DNA from: an uncultured Prevotellaceae bacterium
GTDB lineage: Bacteria; Bacteroidota; Bacteroidia; Bacteroidales; Bacteroidaceae
Assembly (NCBI GenBank): GCA_902786665.1
Contig: CADADN010000024.1
Location: 1 to 64,000, forward strand
Length of the DNA stretch: 64,000 bases
Direction: 5' to 3'
A model generated the notes under the pieces. The model searched no databases. It saw only the letters and a program-made list of their open reading frames with translations, and was not told the origin of the DNA. Shown here one piece after another: positions 8,024 to 15,981 of this stretch. A program made the translations under genes and the position numbers. Position 1 is the first letter of the stretch, and each line of letters begins with the position of its first letter.

Positions 8024-10297
8024 ATGAGAGTCCGCATCAGCCTGTTGCTGCTTTTGCCATTGGCCTTCCTTTCCTTCAAGGAATGTCTCATTTCCTCCCC
8101 GAAAAACGAGGAGGCTCCCCCCGGTGCGCACTGTAGAGACGGGATTCTTCCCGTCTCACAAGACATATCCGCCCCACAAGACGTTTTCAACCGAAGCAGT
8201 CTCAACAAAGGGTCGTTCACAATCGACCAACCCCTTGAAAACATCACAGCCGCCATGGTGGAGAATGCCTACACCCTGCCACGCCTTGCCAACGACAAGG
8301 GGAAAGTGTGCTATGACAGCGAAAACGAACCCTCCATCTGGACTGCAAAGAAAGCCGGCCTGAGAGCTGGCCCATGGGAAAGAACCGCCAAATACAATGG
8401 CGACCTGCTGCGCAACCACGTCATCCCCAACCCCATGTGCATAGGACTGTTGCTCGACCAGCAGTATTGCATAGACGTCACTTCACACCGCCCACCCACC
8501 AACAAGACGTGCGGCAACAGAAAGCCTGATGCCTACAAGGCAAAAGCCATACCCCTCGAAAGGGACTTCACCATAGAAGGCGTCACCGGCAAGGATGGTG
8601 AAAAAGGCGGTTTCATCACCAACACCGTACTTTTCTACACGCAGCACTCACTCAACCTCATCAACGCCCACATCACCACCAACCTGGGAGGGCAATACTA
8701 CACGTTCTACGTCGACTGCACCAACGGTGTCGACCAAGTGCAAGCCATCGACTGCATCTTTGACAGCAAGACAGCCATTGGAGGACGTACCATCTATCTT
8801 TATTTCAAAAACATTCCCATGCTCGACGACAGCCAGCGCCTCATACCCGACAACTGTCTCAAGCATCTGTATGTCAAAGGCAACACCCACGAGGGCAACC
8901 ACATGGTGTCGAGCGACATCGCCCGATTCACAAGCACGGCGAGGTTCACAGGCAACACTTTCCTCAACATCAGAGGAGGCACCGCCATCTCCCTCACCAT
9001 ACTCAACGAAATAGGCAAGACGGAACCTCCAAAGGACGACGATGGGAAAGTCACGAGCCACACAAGCCACGCCGGTGCCATGGCCTGCGCCTCATGCCCG
9101 GTATGGATAGTGGGCAACACTTTCGAGGGAGCCAGCAGAAAAAGGCCCGACGGCACACGGGAGCCCTATGTCTATTACCAGCACGACAACTGGTCGAAGA
9201 GTTACGGCGCGGTGTCCACGGAGACAGGACAGGTATATATGATAGGCAACACCATCCGCCATTTCATATCGGCCCGTTCCACTTGCACACGCACCGACGC
9301 AAGCGGCAAAGTGACAAACGTAGATTGCATGCCGGGGACGCAGGACGCCTACCTCTCAGCTATATGCCTCTACTACGTCAAGAACACCGTCACCAACGTG
9401 CTTCGCATCCATCCTGCAAGAAAGACCACCATAGGCATCTGCAAGGGAAAGGGTGTGGTGGTGCCGTATGCATGGCGACGGGAGGGGCACGACCACGCCG
9501 ACCCGGTGAGGTACTACACCCACAACCAATACCTTCTCGACAAGGCCGCCGCCGTGCGGATGTGGAAAGAAAGGACCTATCCCGCCTCTGTCTCCTACCC
9601 TGCCAAGTACACCCTCGACTGGACGGAAGGCAAAGAGAAGGATGAGCAAATCAACCTCGACGACATGCTCACCATCCAAGTGTGCCCTGGCGACAACTGC
9701 TTCAACAGCGACCCTGCCAAAGGGCTTTCCTTGGAAGACAAATGGGCGCCGGCGAGGAAGAACGCACCCTACAAAACATTCACCTTCTCACACAACCTCA
9801 TCGACTTCCGGGGCGGGAACATCGGCGGCATGTCGGAGAGCAGCAACATCTATACAGAAAACTTCGTCTGCGAGAAAAACACGTTCATCGCCGACCGTAT
9901 CTCCTCAGACACCATGTCGGGCGGAAAAGCTGTCACGCTTTTCTCTTCAAGGGCATGGGATGGAGGCTCTGACAAGGAGTATGTCTTTGTCGTCTCACTA
10001 TTCAACACCTATGCGTGGAAAGGCAGGAAAGGGAAGGAGCAGTTCCTCAACAACACCTCGTGGTGCATCAAGGACAACACATTCCGCACGTCTCAGAAAA
10101 ATGCCAGGATACGGTTCGTGCTTGCAAAATACAGCACTACCTACAACCCCGTAGAAGCAGGAGAGGTGAACAACAAATGGGTGCTTCCCGCCACCATGCA
10201 AGTCTCAGGAAACACCACCAACAACGGATGCGTATTGAAATGGGAGCAACTCAACGTGGCGGGGTGGAAACATAGTATATTGAAGATTGAAGATTGA
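8024..10297 (+). CDS. Large secreted protein of unknown function, possible beta-helix
   Basis: I do not recognise this 757-residue protein. It opens with a basic, strongly hydrophobic signal sequence (about residues 1-23). The body repeatedly shows short strands ending in Asn-Thr-Phe/Asn-Thr-Ile (GNTFLN, GNTFEG, GNTIRHF, DNTFRTS), a pattern typical of right-handed parallel beta-helices such as pectate lyases and surface adhesins. Several Cys residues suggest an exported protein. No catalytic motif and no clear sorting domain are visible. Two features are odd. A 22-base palindrome (8136-8157) sits in frame near the N-terminus, and the final seven or so codons come from the 7-bp repeat that begins at 10279, so the original C-terminus may have been replaced. 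It lies 34 bases after tsaE without an obvious promoter. Confidence 0.7.
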   Translation: MRVRISLLLLLPLAFLSFKECLISSPKNEEAPPGAHCRDGILPVSQDISAPQDVFNRSSLNKGSFTIDQPLENITAAMVENAYTLPRLANDKGKVCYDSENEPSIWTAKKAGLRAGPWERTAKYNGDLLRNHVIPNPMCIGLLLDQQYCIDVTSHRPPTNKTCGNRKPDAYKAKAIPLERDFTIEGVTGKDGEKGGFITNTVLFYTQHSLNLINAHITTNLGGQYYTFYVDCTNGVDQVQAIDCIFDSKTAIGGRTIYLYFKNIPMLDDSQRLIPDNCLKHLYVKGNTHEGNHMVSSDIARFTSTARFTGNTFLNIRGGTAISLTILNEIGKTEPPKDDDGKVTSHTSHAGAMACASCPVWIVGNTFEGASRKRPDGTREPYVYYQHDNWSKSYGAVSTETGQVYMIGNTIRHFISARSTCTRTDASGKVTNVDCMPGTQDAYLSAICLYYVKNTVTNVLRIHPARKTTIGICKGKGVVVPYAWRREGHDHADPVRYYTHNQYLLDKAAAVRMWKERTYPASVSYPAKYTLDWTEGKEKDEQINLDDMLTIQVCPGDNCFNSDPAKGLSLEDKWAPARKNAPYKTFTFSHNLIDFRGGNIGGMSESSNIYTENFVCEKNTFIADRISSDTMSGGKAVTLFSSRAWDGGSDKEYVFVVSLFNTYAWKGRKGKEQFLNNTSWCIKDNTFRTSQKNARIRFVLAKYSTTYNPVEAGEVNNKWVLPATMQVSGNTTNNGCVLKWEQLNVAGWKHSILKIED
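8136..8157 (+). repeat. REP-like palindrome within a coding region
   Basis: Arms GAGACGGGA and TCCCGTCTC form a perfect 9-bp stem around TTCT. In the coding frame it contributes part of the segment CRDGILPVSQD, which interrupts a low-complexity region just after the signal sequence of the 757-residue protein. Its form resembles intergenic REP palindromes rather than coding sequence. Confidence 0.75.
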
Positions 10298-10361
10298 AAA
10301 TTGAAGGTTTGAGATTTGAGATTTGAGGTTTGAGATTTGAGATTGAAAATTGAAGATTGAA
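10279..10361 (+). repeat. 7-bp tandem repeat (ATTGAAG / TTTGAGA variants)
   Basis: About eleven to twelve heptamers of two related types run from the last codons of the 757-residue ORF into the hairpin repeat at 10362. The same heptamers precede and follow the matching hairpin pair at 59554, so they are probably part of one composite element. Confidence 0.85.
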
Positions 10362-10500
10362 TTTTTGGAGCAGCGAGAGCAGAGTCAAGCTTGCTTGAAC
10401 TCTGCCGAGTCGCGACAAAAATCAGCGAAGATAATTTTTGGAGCAGCGAGAGCATGCTTGAACTCTGCCGAGTCGCGACAAAAATCAGCGAAGCTAAAAT
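10362..10500 (+). repeat. Paired hairpin repeat, locus 1 (two copies of a 66-73-bp element)
   Basis: Copy A (10362-10434) and copy B (10435-10500) are near-identical. Each begins TTTTTGGAGCAGC and ends CGACAAAAATCAGCGAAG. Copy A contains an inner stem with arms GCAGAGTCAAGC and GCTTGAACTCTGC and weaker outer pairing of TTTTTG with CAAAAA. Copy B has lost about 10 bases of the left arm. Both copies recur in the same order at 59554-59698, including the different endings (GATAA in the first copy, GCTAAAAT in the second). Confidence 0.9.
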
Positions 10501-10568
10501 TGAAGATTGACATCGCCAGAGTATCGTCGACAACTTCAAGCGTAGCGATGCTTAGTTGACTTCTTCAA

Positions 10569-10922
10569 TCATTCTCCCCCGTCTTCTTCAGCAGGCTTGA
10601 TGACGGGTGTCTGCAACTCCCATTCCATATCCAAATCGTCGTCGCCACTGTCTTTGACAGAGAGATCGTAAACCAAAGACATCGTATCGCCGACATGCCC
10701 CAAAAGCTTGCCGGAATAACTGAAATTGTCTACCGGATTGAGGAAGATGGTGTCAACCTCCAGTTTGTTTCCATCCTCTGCCAGTTCTTTGGATATGCCT
10801 TCGACAAAGATGTTTTTCAGTTTGTTGACATCAACTTCCCTCTCTTTCTTACACGCACCCAAGGCCATGCAAAGCACAAGGACGGCGATAATGGACAATG
10901 CTTGTTTTTTCATATTGTTCAA
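10569..10922 (-). CDS. Small lipoprotein, function unknown
   Basis: The 117-residue product has a lipoprotein signal peptide with lipobox ALGAC (Cys24), so the mature protein should be anchored in the envelope. The rest is acidic, ends in an Asp/Glu-rich tail, and carries no domain that I recognise. ATG at 10922 overlaps the stop of the Rpn-family gene by four bases, suggesting translational coupling; the internal ATG at 10913 is an alternative. Being cotranscribed with a cytoplasmic nuclease-like gene is unusual for a lipoprotein. The gene ends about 70 bases from the hairpin repeats. Confidence 0.72.
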   Translation of the reverse strand: MNNMKKQALSIIAVLVLCMALGACKKEREVDVNKLKNIFVEGISKELAEDGNKLEVDTIFLNPVDNFSYSGKLLGHVGDTMSLVYDLSVKDSGDDDLDMEWELQTPVIKPAEEDGGE

Positions 10923-11794
10923 AGTTTTTTGATTTCCTCCTCACTCATACCCGTAGCTTGGCAAACGATACTGATGTCCGTGCCTAAGGCAAGGAGCTTT
11001 TTTGCCACTTCAGCACGACCTTCTGCACGACCTTCTGCACGACCTTCCATTCTTCCTTGTTCCAACCCCTCTATCATCTTGGTTTCAAGGATGTCGTTCT
11101 GTACCATGATATTGTCGATGTGACGGTCGTAAGCCCTGCGCTCCTCGTCGCTCATCTGCAGGTATTTCAACTTCTCCTTGGCCTCGGCAAGACCGGGGGT
11201 GGTGGTGGTGTCTTTTATCTCGCCATTATTCAAGTATTCGAGCCACTCCTCCAAAGGCGTGCTTGCCACTTTGTTGAATTCATTCACGCGGATGATGTAA
11301 TATTCGGGGAAAATGTCCTTCGGGGCCACGATCTTGATGAACTCCTTTTCGCGAGTGGTGATTTGGAGTTGATCATGGGTATGCACGCCGATGAGTTGAT
11401 TTTGGCCATGGTAGAGATAGTCGGCTCCCTTGCCCAAATCGAAATAGACGATGTTGATGGAATAAATCTTCTTCACCTCACTGTATTTCTTGCCGAGTTT
11501 GATGTGTTCGGTGATGGCTTTTGCAACGCCATATAACACCCACTGGAGATAATACAGTTCACGGGTTTGTTGCACCTCCACCAGGATGATTTCTCCCTTT
11601 GAGTTTTTGGCTATGATGTGCACGCGGTTGAATTTGTCATCCTCCGCATTCTGGTTGCCCTCGCTTTCCAAAATCTCAACGATTTTCACCTCCTCTTCCA
11701 AAAGGACGGTCATCAAGCCCTCAAACACGCCGAAATTGGCCTTGTCTCTCAACATACGCTTGGCAGCCCAGTCAAAACGAATATATTTATCCAT
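10919..11794 (-). CDS. Rpn-family PD-(D/E)XK nuclease/transposase-like protein
   Basis: The 291-residue protein belongs to the Rpn/PDDEXK_2 family of putative recombination-promoting nucleases, common in many copies in Bacteroidales genomes. The start MDKYIRFDWAAKRMLRDKAN and the core DKFNRVHIIAKNSKGEIILVEVQ (residues 53-75, given here only to locate it) match my memory of the family. The acidic-x-x-acidic-x-Gln end (Glu73, Gln75) is present, but the position I expect to be Asp in the preceding strand (RVD) is His59. The C-terminal tail contains a GRAE repeat encoded by 12-base direct repeats (about 11015-11050), and ends with a short helical domain. A good promoter lies directly upstream on this strand. 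It overlaps the lipoprotein gene downstream. Confidence 0.85.
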   Translation of the reverse strand: MDKYIRFDWAAKRMLRDKANFGVFEGLMTVLLEEEVKIVEILESEGNQNAEDDKFNRVHIIAKNSKGEIILVEVQQTRELYYLQWVLYGVAKAITEHIKLGKKYSEVKKIYSINIVYFDLGKGADYLYHGQNQLIGVHTHDQLQITTREKEFIKIVAPKDIFPEYYIIRVNEFNKVASTPLEEWLEYLNNGEIKDTTTTPGLAEAKEKLKYLQMSDEERRAYDRHIDNIMVQNDILETKMIEGLEQGRMEGRAEGRAEGRAEVAKKLLALGTDISIVCQATGMSEEEIKKL

Positions 11795-11830
11795 AATATT
11801 CTATTTTACACTTTGGTTGAGTTCTCACCG

Positions 11831-11861
11831 CAAAGTTAGACAAAAGAAATGAATTATCAAA
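11831..11861 (-). promoter_or_regulatory. Promoter of the Rpn-family gene
   Basis: On the minus strand TTTG (11858-11861) and TAACTTTG (11831-11838) are 19 bases apart. Transcription would start about 30 bases upstream of the ATG at 11794. This supports that start and shows that the nuclease and lipoprotein genes form a separate unit. Confidence 0.75.
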
Positions 11862-11889
11862 TTTTTAATGCTGTAAATCATACGATGTT

Positions 11890-12073
11890 AAGTAGGTGTT
11901 CAAAATTAGATAATAGTATTTTATGATCTATTTGGATGCAGATTTTGCTTTCAGACGAAGGAGCATAGCGGGATATGTGACTGAGGATGAGAGGAAAATA
12001 TGCGCCAAAGAGACATAAAAGACTACCTGCACCTACAAATAGGATATATATAGATATTTTTGAACACCTACTT
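11890..12073. mobile_element. 184-bp MITE-like element with 16-bp terminal inverted repeats
   Basis: AAGTAGGTGTTCAAAA at 11890-11905 is the exact reverse complement of the sequence at 12058-12073. The 152 bases between hold no open frame of note. Size, perfect inverted ends and lack of coding capacity fit a miniature inverted-repeat transposable element that is moved by a transposase encoded elsewhere. No convincing target-site duplication is visible at the edges. An alternative is a long regulatory stem, but arms this far apart are poor for that. The rest of the 11795-12317 gap holds the Rpn promoter and the thrC promoter. Confidence 0.65.
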
Positions 12074-12249
12074 ATTACATGTTTTCATAGGAGTAATTCC
12101 TAAATATGACGCACCCAGATTAAAATAATGAACGACAGGAAAAGTGATTGGAAAATGACATTTCATCCCCAAAAGACCTCCTTTTCTTTAAAAACGACAG
12201 CACACCATGCCGTTTTTTCCTGAAAAAGCGACATCTTTGTACTAAAGGG

Positions 12250-12280
12250 TTGTCCATTTCAATGAAAATGACTACCTTCG
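12250..12280 (+). promoter_or_regulatory. Probable promoter of thrC
   Basis: TTG at 12250-12252 and TACCTTCG at 12273-12280 are 20 bases apart. The downstream box differs from TAnnTTTG at one base, so it is a weaker match. Transcription would begin about 30 bases before the thrC ATG. Confidence 0.5.
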
Positions 12281-12317
12281 CGGTCGAATCGCCCAAAAGC
12301 GCTTACAAACATAGCAT

Positions 12318-13619
12318 ATGAAATATTACAGCACCAACAAGAACGCCCCTTTGGCCACCCTCCACGAAGCGGTGGTGAAAGGTCTCGCTCCCGACCGCGG
12401 GTTATACATGCCCGAGCGCATCAAACCTCTCCCCAAAGAGTTTTACGACCGCATCGACACCATGTCGTTCCAGGAAATCGCCGTGGCAGTGGCCGATGCC
12501 TTCTTCGGCGAGGATGTTGCCGCAGACGACCTTCGCCGGATTGTCACCGACACCCTTTCTTTTGACTGTCCCGTGGCCAAGGTGGACGACAACATCTACG
12601 CCCTTGAACTCTTCCATGGTCCCACGCTGGCTTTCAAGGATGTGGGCGCGCGTTTCATGGCCCGCCTGCTGCAATACTTCATCCGCCAGGAAGAAAGCGG
12701 AAGGGTGAACGTGCTGGTAGCCACCAGCGGCGACACCGGTTCCGCCGTCGCCAACGGCTTCCTGGGCGTGGAAGGCATCCACGTCTATGTGCTATACCCC
12801 AAAGGCAAGGTGAGCAAGATACAGGAATGCCAGTTCACCACACTGGGGCGCAACATCACCGCCATCGAGGTGGACGGTGTGTTCGACGACTGCCAGGCAT
12901 TGGTGAAGCAAGCCTTCCTCGACGCCGACCTCAACGCACACATGCGGCTGACGAGCGCCAATTCCATCAACGTGGCACGTTTCCTCCCACAGGCATTCTA
13001 CTATTTCAACGCCTATGCACGCATGAAAGCCCTCGGCAAAGGCGACAACATGGTGATGTGCGTTCCCAGCGGCAATTTCGGCAATATCACCGCCGGCCTC
13101 TTCGGCCACGAGATGGGGCTGCCCATCAAGCGTTTCATCGCCGCGAACAACGCCAACGACATCTTCTACCAATACCTGCGCACCGGCAAGTACGAACCGA
13201 AAGCCAGTCAGCAAACGCTCGCCAACGCAATGGACGTGGGCGACCCCAGCAACTTCGCCCGAGTCTACGACCTCTACGGTGGCTCCCACACCCGTGTGAC
13301 AGCCTATATCGACGGCGCCACCTACAACGACGACGCCATACGAGCCACCATGCGTGAATGCCACGACCGCACGGGCTACGTCCTCGACCCCCATGGCGCC
13401 TGCGGATACCAAGCCCTCCGCGAGTTGTTGCAACCCGGCGAGACCGGCGTGTTCTGCGAGACCGCACACCCGGCGAAGTTCAAGGAAAAGGTGGACGAAA
13501 TCCTGAACACCGACATCGACATCCCCGACAGGTTGGCAGAATTCATGAAAGGCCAGAAAAAGAGCGTGGAGATGTCACGCCAATTCGAAGATTTCAAGGC
13601 TTATCTCCTTAAAGAATAA
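12318..13619 (+). CDS. thrC: Threonine synthase
   Basis: This PLP enzyme turns O-phosphohomoserine into threonine. The 433-residue length and the motifs fit the long (ThrC type 1) form. The N-terminal segment SPxG-type opening is present as LAPDRGLYMPERI, the PLP lysine is Lys107 in HGPTLAFKDVGARF, and the phosphate loop SGDTGSAVANGF follows near residue 135. The product would be fed by ThrA (52828-55263) and the apgM-type protein (51575-52816), which lie 40 kb away; in many Bacteroidales these genes sit together, so the cluster is split here. It is monocistronic: its own promoter in front, a strong terminator behind. Confidence 0.97.
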   Translation: MKYYSTNKNAPLATLHEAVVKGLAPDRGLYMPERIKPLPKEFYDRIDTMSFQEIAVAVADAFFGEDVAADDLRRIVTDTLSFDCPVAKVDDNIYALELFHGPTLAFKDVGARFMARLLQYFIRQEESGRVNVLVATSGDTGSAVANGFLGVEGIHVYVLYPKGKVSKIQECQFTTLGRNITAIEVDGVFDDCQALVKQAFLDADLNAHMRLTSANSINVARFLPQAFYYFNAYARMKALGKGDNMVMCVPSGNFGNITAGLFGHEMGLPIKRFIAANNANDIFYQYLRTGKYEPKASQQTLANAMDVGDPSNFARVYDLYGGSHTRVTAYIDGATYNDDAIRATMRECHDRTGYVLDPHGACGYQALRELLQPGETGVFCETAHPAKFKEKVDEILNTDIDIPDRLAEFMKGQKKSVEMSRQFEDFKAYLLKE

Positions 13620-13623
13620 AAGC

Positions 13624-13667
13624 AAACGGGCTGTTTCAAAACGAATATGAAACAGCCCGTTTTTTTC
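13624..13667 (+). terminator. Rho-independent terminator after thrC
   Basis: Perfect 15-bp arms AAACGGGCTGTTTCA (13624-13638) and TGAAACAGCCCGTTT (13648-13662) are followed by a run of T. It begins five bases after the thrC stop and separates thrC from the glycine cleavage operon. Confidence 0.92.
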
Positions 13668-13701
13668 ACTTTCCAGGGTATGAAAAAAACTCCCTTTTTC
13701 G

Positions 13702-13732
13702 TTGCTCACAAACGAAAAAAGCACTATATTTG
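13702..13732 (+). promoter_or_regulatory. Promoter of the lplA-gcv-lpd operon
   Basis: TTG at 13702-13704 and TATATTTG at 13725-13732 are 20 bases apart. The start of transcription would fall near 13739, downstream of the first in-frame codon that could begin the lplA frame (13730), so the ATG at 13811 must be used. Confidence 0.75.
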
Positions 13733-13810
13733 CAAAGAGAACGAGAAGTTGAGACACTCCTCTTCCCCTCGGTTCCCATCATCATACCCCAAGGTTTTGC
13801 CAAGCATTCT

Positions 13811-14785
13811 ATGACACACATCACACTTCCGGAAGAAAAGACACGACAGTTGCCCTTCTATCTCGCCATGGAAGAATACGTGGCACGTGAGATGGACCTG
13901 GACGACTGTTTCTTCATCTGGCAAGTGAAGCCAACCGTCATTTTCGGTCGCAACCAACTCATGGAAAGCGAGGTGAACACGGACTACTGCCACGCACACG
14001 GCATAGAGACCTATCGCAGGAAAAGCGGAGGAGGGTGCGTGTATGCCGACATGGGCAACCTGATGCTCTCCTACGTGACAAAGGACGAACACGTCAATCT
14101 CACCTTCAACCGTTACATCAACCTCGTGGTGCTCGCACTTTTCCGCATGGGTATTGAAGCGAAGGCCACCGGCCGCAACGACATCCTCATCGACGGCCGC
14201 AAGGTGTCGGGAAACGCATTCTACCACATCCCCGGCAAGAGCATCGTCCACGGCACCCTGCTCTATGACACCAACATGGAGCACATGGTGGGCAGCATCA
14301 CGCCAGGCGACGAGAAGTTGCGCAGCAAGGGCGTGGCGAGCGTCAGACAGCACATCACGCTGCTGAAAGACCACACCCGATTTGGCCTGGAAGAGGTGAA
14401 AGCGTCCCTTTTAAGGCAAATATGCGACGAAGAGGTCTGTCTCGACACCCACGCCGTGGAAAGGATAGAAGAAATGTCGCAAATCTATTTCACCGACCAC
14501 TTCATCCACGGTCGCAATCCAAGATACAGCGTCACAAGGAGGGGGCGTATCGAAGGGGTGGGAACTTTCGAGGTGTGCATGGAAATGAGAAACGGCATCA
14601 TCAAGGACCTCGACATCACCGGCGACTTCCTTCTCACCGGCGACTTGGAAGACGGCATCATCACACCGCTGAGGGGCAAAGCCCTCACCACCGAGGATTT
14701 GGAACACGCCCTGAAGGAAGACCTTGGCGACATCATCCCCCGGCTCCATGGGCACCAACTCATCCACATCCTGTTATCTGAATGA
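13811..14785 (+). CDS. lplA: Lipoate-protein ligase A
   Basis: LplA activates lipoate with ATP and attaches it to the lysine of lipoyl domains; here the nearest target is GcvH. The 324-residue protein shows the family motif RRKSGGGCVYAD (69-80), the GRN motif at 46-48, and the lipoate-contacting lysine Lys131 in GRNDILIDGRKVSGNAF. A C-terminal accessory domain is present (about 240-324), matching full-length LplA. ATG at 13811 is chosen because the promoter at 13702-13732 excludes longer forms and because the N-terminus then fits the family (FYLAMEEYVARE). It heads the glycine cleavage operon and ends 33 bases before gcvT. Confidence 0.93.
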   Translation: MTHITLPEEKTRQLPFYLAMEEYVAREMDLDDCFFIWQVKPTVIFGRNQLMESEVNTDYCHAHGIETYRRKSGGGCVYADMGNLMLSYVTKDEHVNLTFNRYINLVVLALFRMGIEAKATGRNDILIDGRKVSGNAFYHIPGKSIVHGTLLYDTNMEHMVGSITPGDEKLRSKGVASVRQHITLLKDHTRFGLEEVKASLLRQICDEEVCLDTHAVERIEEMSQIYFTDHFIHGRNPRYSVTRRGRIEGVGTFEVCMEMRNGIIKDLDITGDFLLTGDLEDGIITPLRGKALTTEDLEHALKEDLGDIIPRLHGHQLIHILLSE

Positions 14786-14818
14786 ACAGCAAGACATCAA
14801 CCAATTAACACAAGCATA

Positions 14819-15910
14819 ATGGAAAACAAGAAAACCTGTCTTTATGACGAGCATGTGAGCCTCGGCGCATTGATTTCTCCTTTCGGGGGGTTCGAAATGC
14901 CCATCCAGTACACGTCGATCATCGATGAACACAATGCCGTGCGCAACGCCTGCGGAGTGTTCGACGTATCTCATATGGGAGAGGTGCGCATCACCGGCCC
15001 CGATGCAGAAAAATACGTGAGCCACATCTTCACCAACGACATCTCCGGAGCACCCATCGGAAAAATCTTTTATGGCATGATGTGCTATCCCGACGGCGGC
15101 ACGGTGGACGACCTGCTTGTCTACTGCATGGGCCCACAGGACTACTTCCTCGTCATCAATGCCGCCAACATCGACAAGGATGTGGAGTGGATGAAACAGC
15201 ACCTTGAAGGCTACGACGTGAAGATGGACCATTGCTCCGACTACTACGGGCAGATTGCCGTCCAAGGCCCTGAAGCCGAGGACGTGGTGGAAGGCGTGCT
15301 TCAACTGCCGTGCAAGGAACTGGTGTTCTATACCACGAAGACCCTCGACATCGACGGCGAGCAAGTCATCGTCAGCCGCACCGGCTACACCGGCGAGGAC
15401 GGTTTCGAAATCTACGGTTCCCACGACTTCATCCGTCGCCAATGGCGGCTGCTGATGGAGAGTGGACGTTGCAAGCCCTGCGGTCTCGGCTGTCGCGACA
15501 CCCTCCGCTTCGAGGTGGGTCTGCCCCTATACGGCGATGAGTTGTCGCCCGAAATCTCACCCATCATGGCAGGACTGGGGATGTTCTGCAAACTCGACAA
15601 GGCCGATTTCATCGGGAAGGAAGCGTTGGTGGCACAGAAGGCCAACGGCGTGTCGAAGCGTGTGATTGGCATAGAATTGGAAGACCGCGCCGTGCCGCGC
15701 CACGGATATGCCGTCCTTCACGACGGTGTGAAAGTGGGCGAAGTGACCACGGGCTACCGCAGCATCTCCACCGACAAGAGCGTCTGCATGGCCCTCGTTG
15801 ACACAGCATGCGCCGCCATTGGCACACCGCTGGAAATACAAATCCGCAAGAAGACCTTCCCCGGCAAAGTGGTGAAAAAGAGATTCTACGACAAGCATTA
15901 CAAGAAATGA
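14819..15910 (+). CDS. gcvT: Glycine cleavage system T protein (aminomethyltransferase)
   Basis: GcvT moves the methylene group from aminomethyl-lipoyl GcvH to tetrahydrofolate and releases ammonia. The 363-residue length is normal. The N-terminal folate-binding half opens with LYDEHVSLGALISPFGGFEMPIQY and continues with the conserved GVFDVSHMGEV and the ISGAPIGKIFYGMM region. SRTGYTGEDGFEIY near residue 185 and the C-terminal barrel (LEDRAVPRHGYAVL, VGEVTTGYRS) are also typical. It is the second gene of the lplA-gcvT-gcvH-gcvPA-gcvPB-lpdA operon. A short run of CTCCTA-type repeats (15926-15948) lies just after its stop. Confidence 0.97.
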   Translation: MENKKTCLYDEHVSLGALISPFGGFEMPIQYTSIIDEHNAVRNACGVFDVSHMGEVRITGPDAEKYVSHIFTNDISGAPIGKIFYGMMCYPDGGTVDDLLVYCMGPQDYFLVINAANIDKDVEWMKQHLEGYDVKMDHCSDYYGQIAVQGPEAEDVVEGVLQLPCKELVFYTTKTLDIDGEQVIVSRTGYTGEDGFEIYGSHDFIRRQWRLLMESGRCKPCGLGCRDTLRFEVGLPLYGDELSPEISPIMAGLGMFCKLDKADFIGKEALVAQKANGVSKRVIGIELEDRAVPRHGYAVLHDGVKVGEVTTGYRSISTDKSVCMALVDTACAAIGTPLEIQIRKKTFPGKVVKKRFYDKHYKK

Positions 15911-15981
15911 CCCCGGGAGGCCCTGCAACCTCCTATCATCTCCTAAATAAAAAAATCATCAATCATAAAAACAAGAAAATT

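Noticed and set aside
10435..10500. Intrinsic terminator
   Set aside because: The hairpin repeats have internal pairing and T-rich starts but the T-run precedes, not follows, the stem on the plus strand, and copies recur as a dispersed family.
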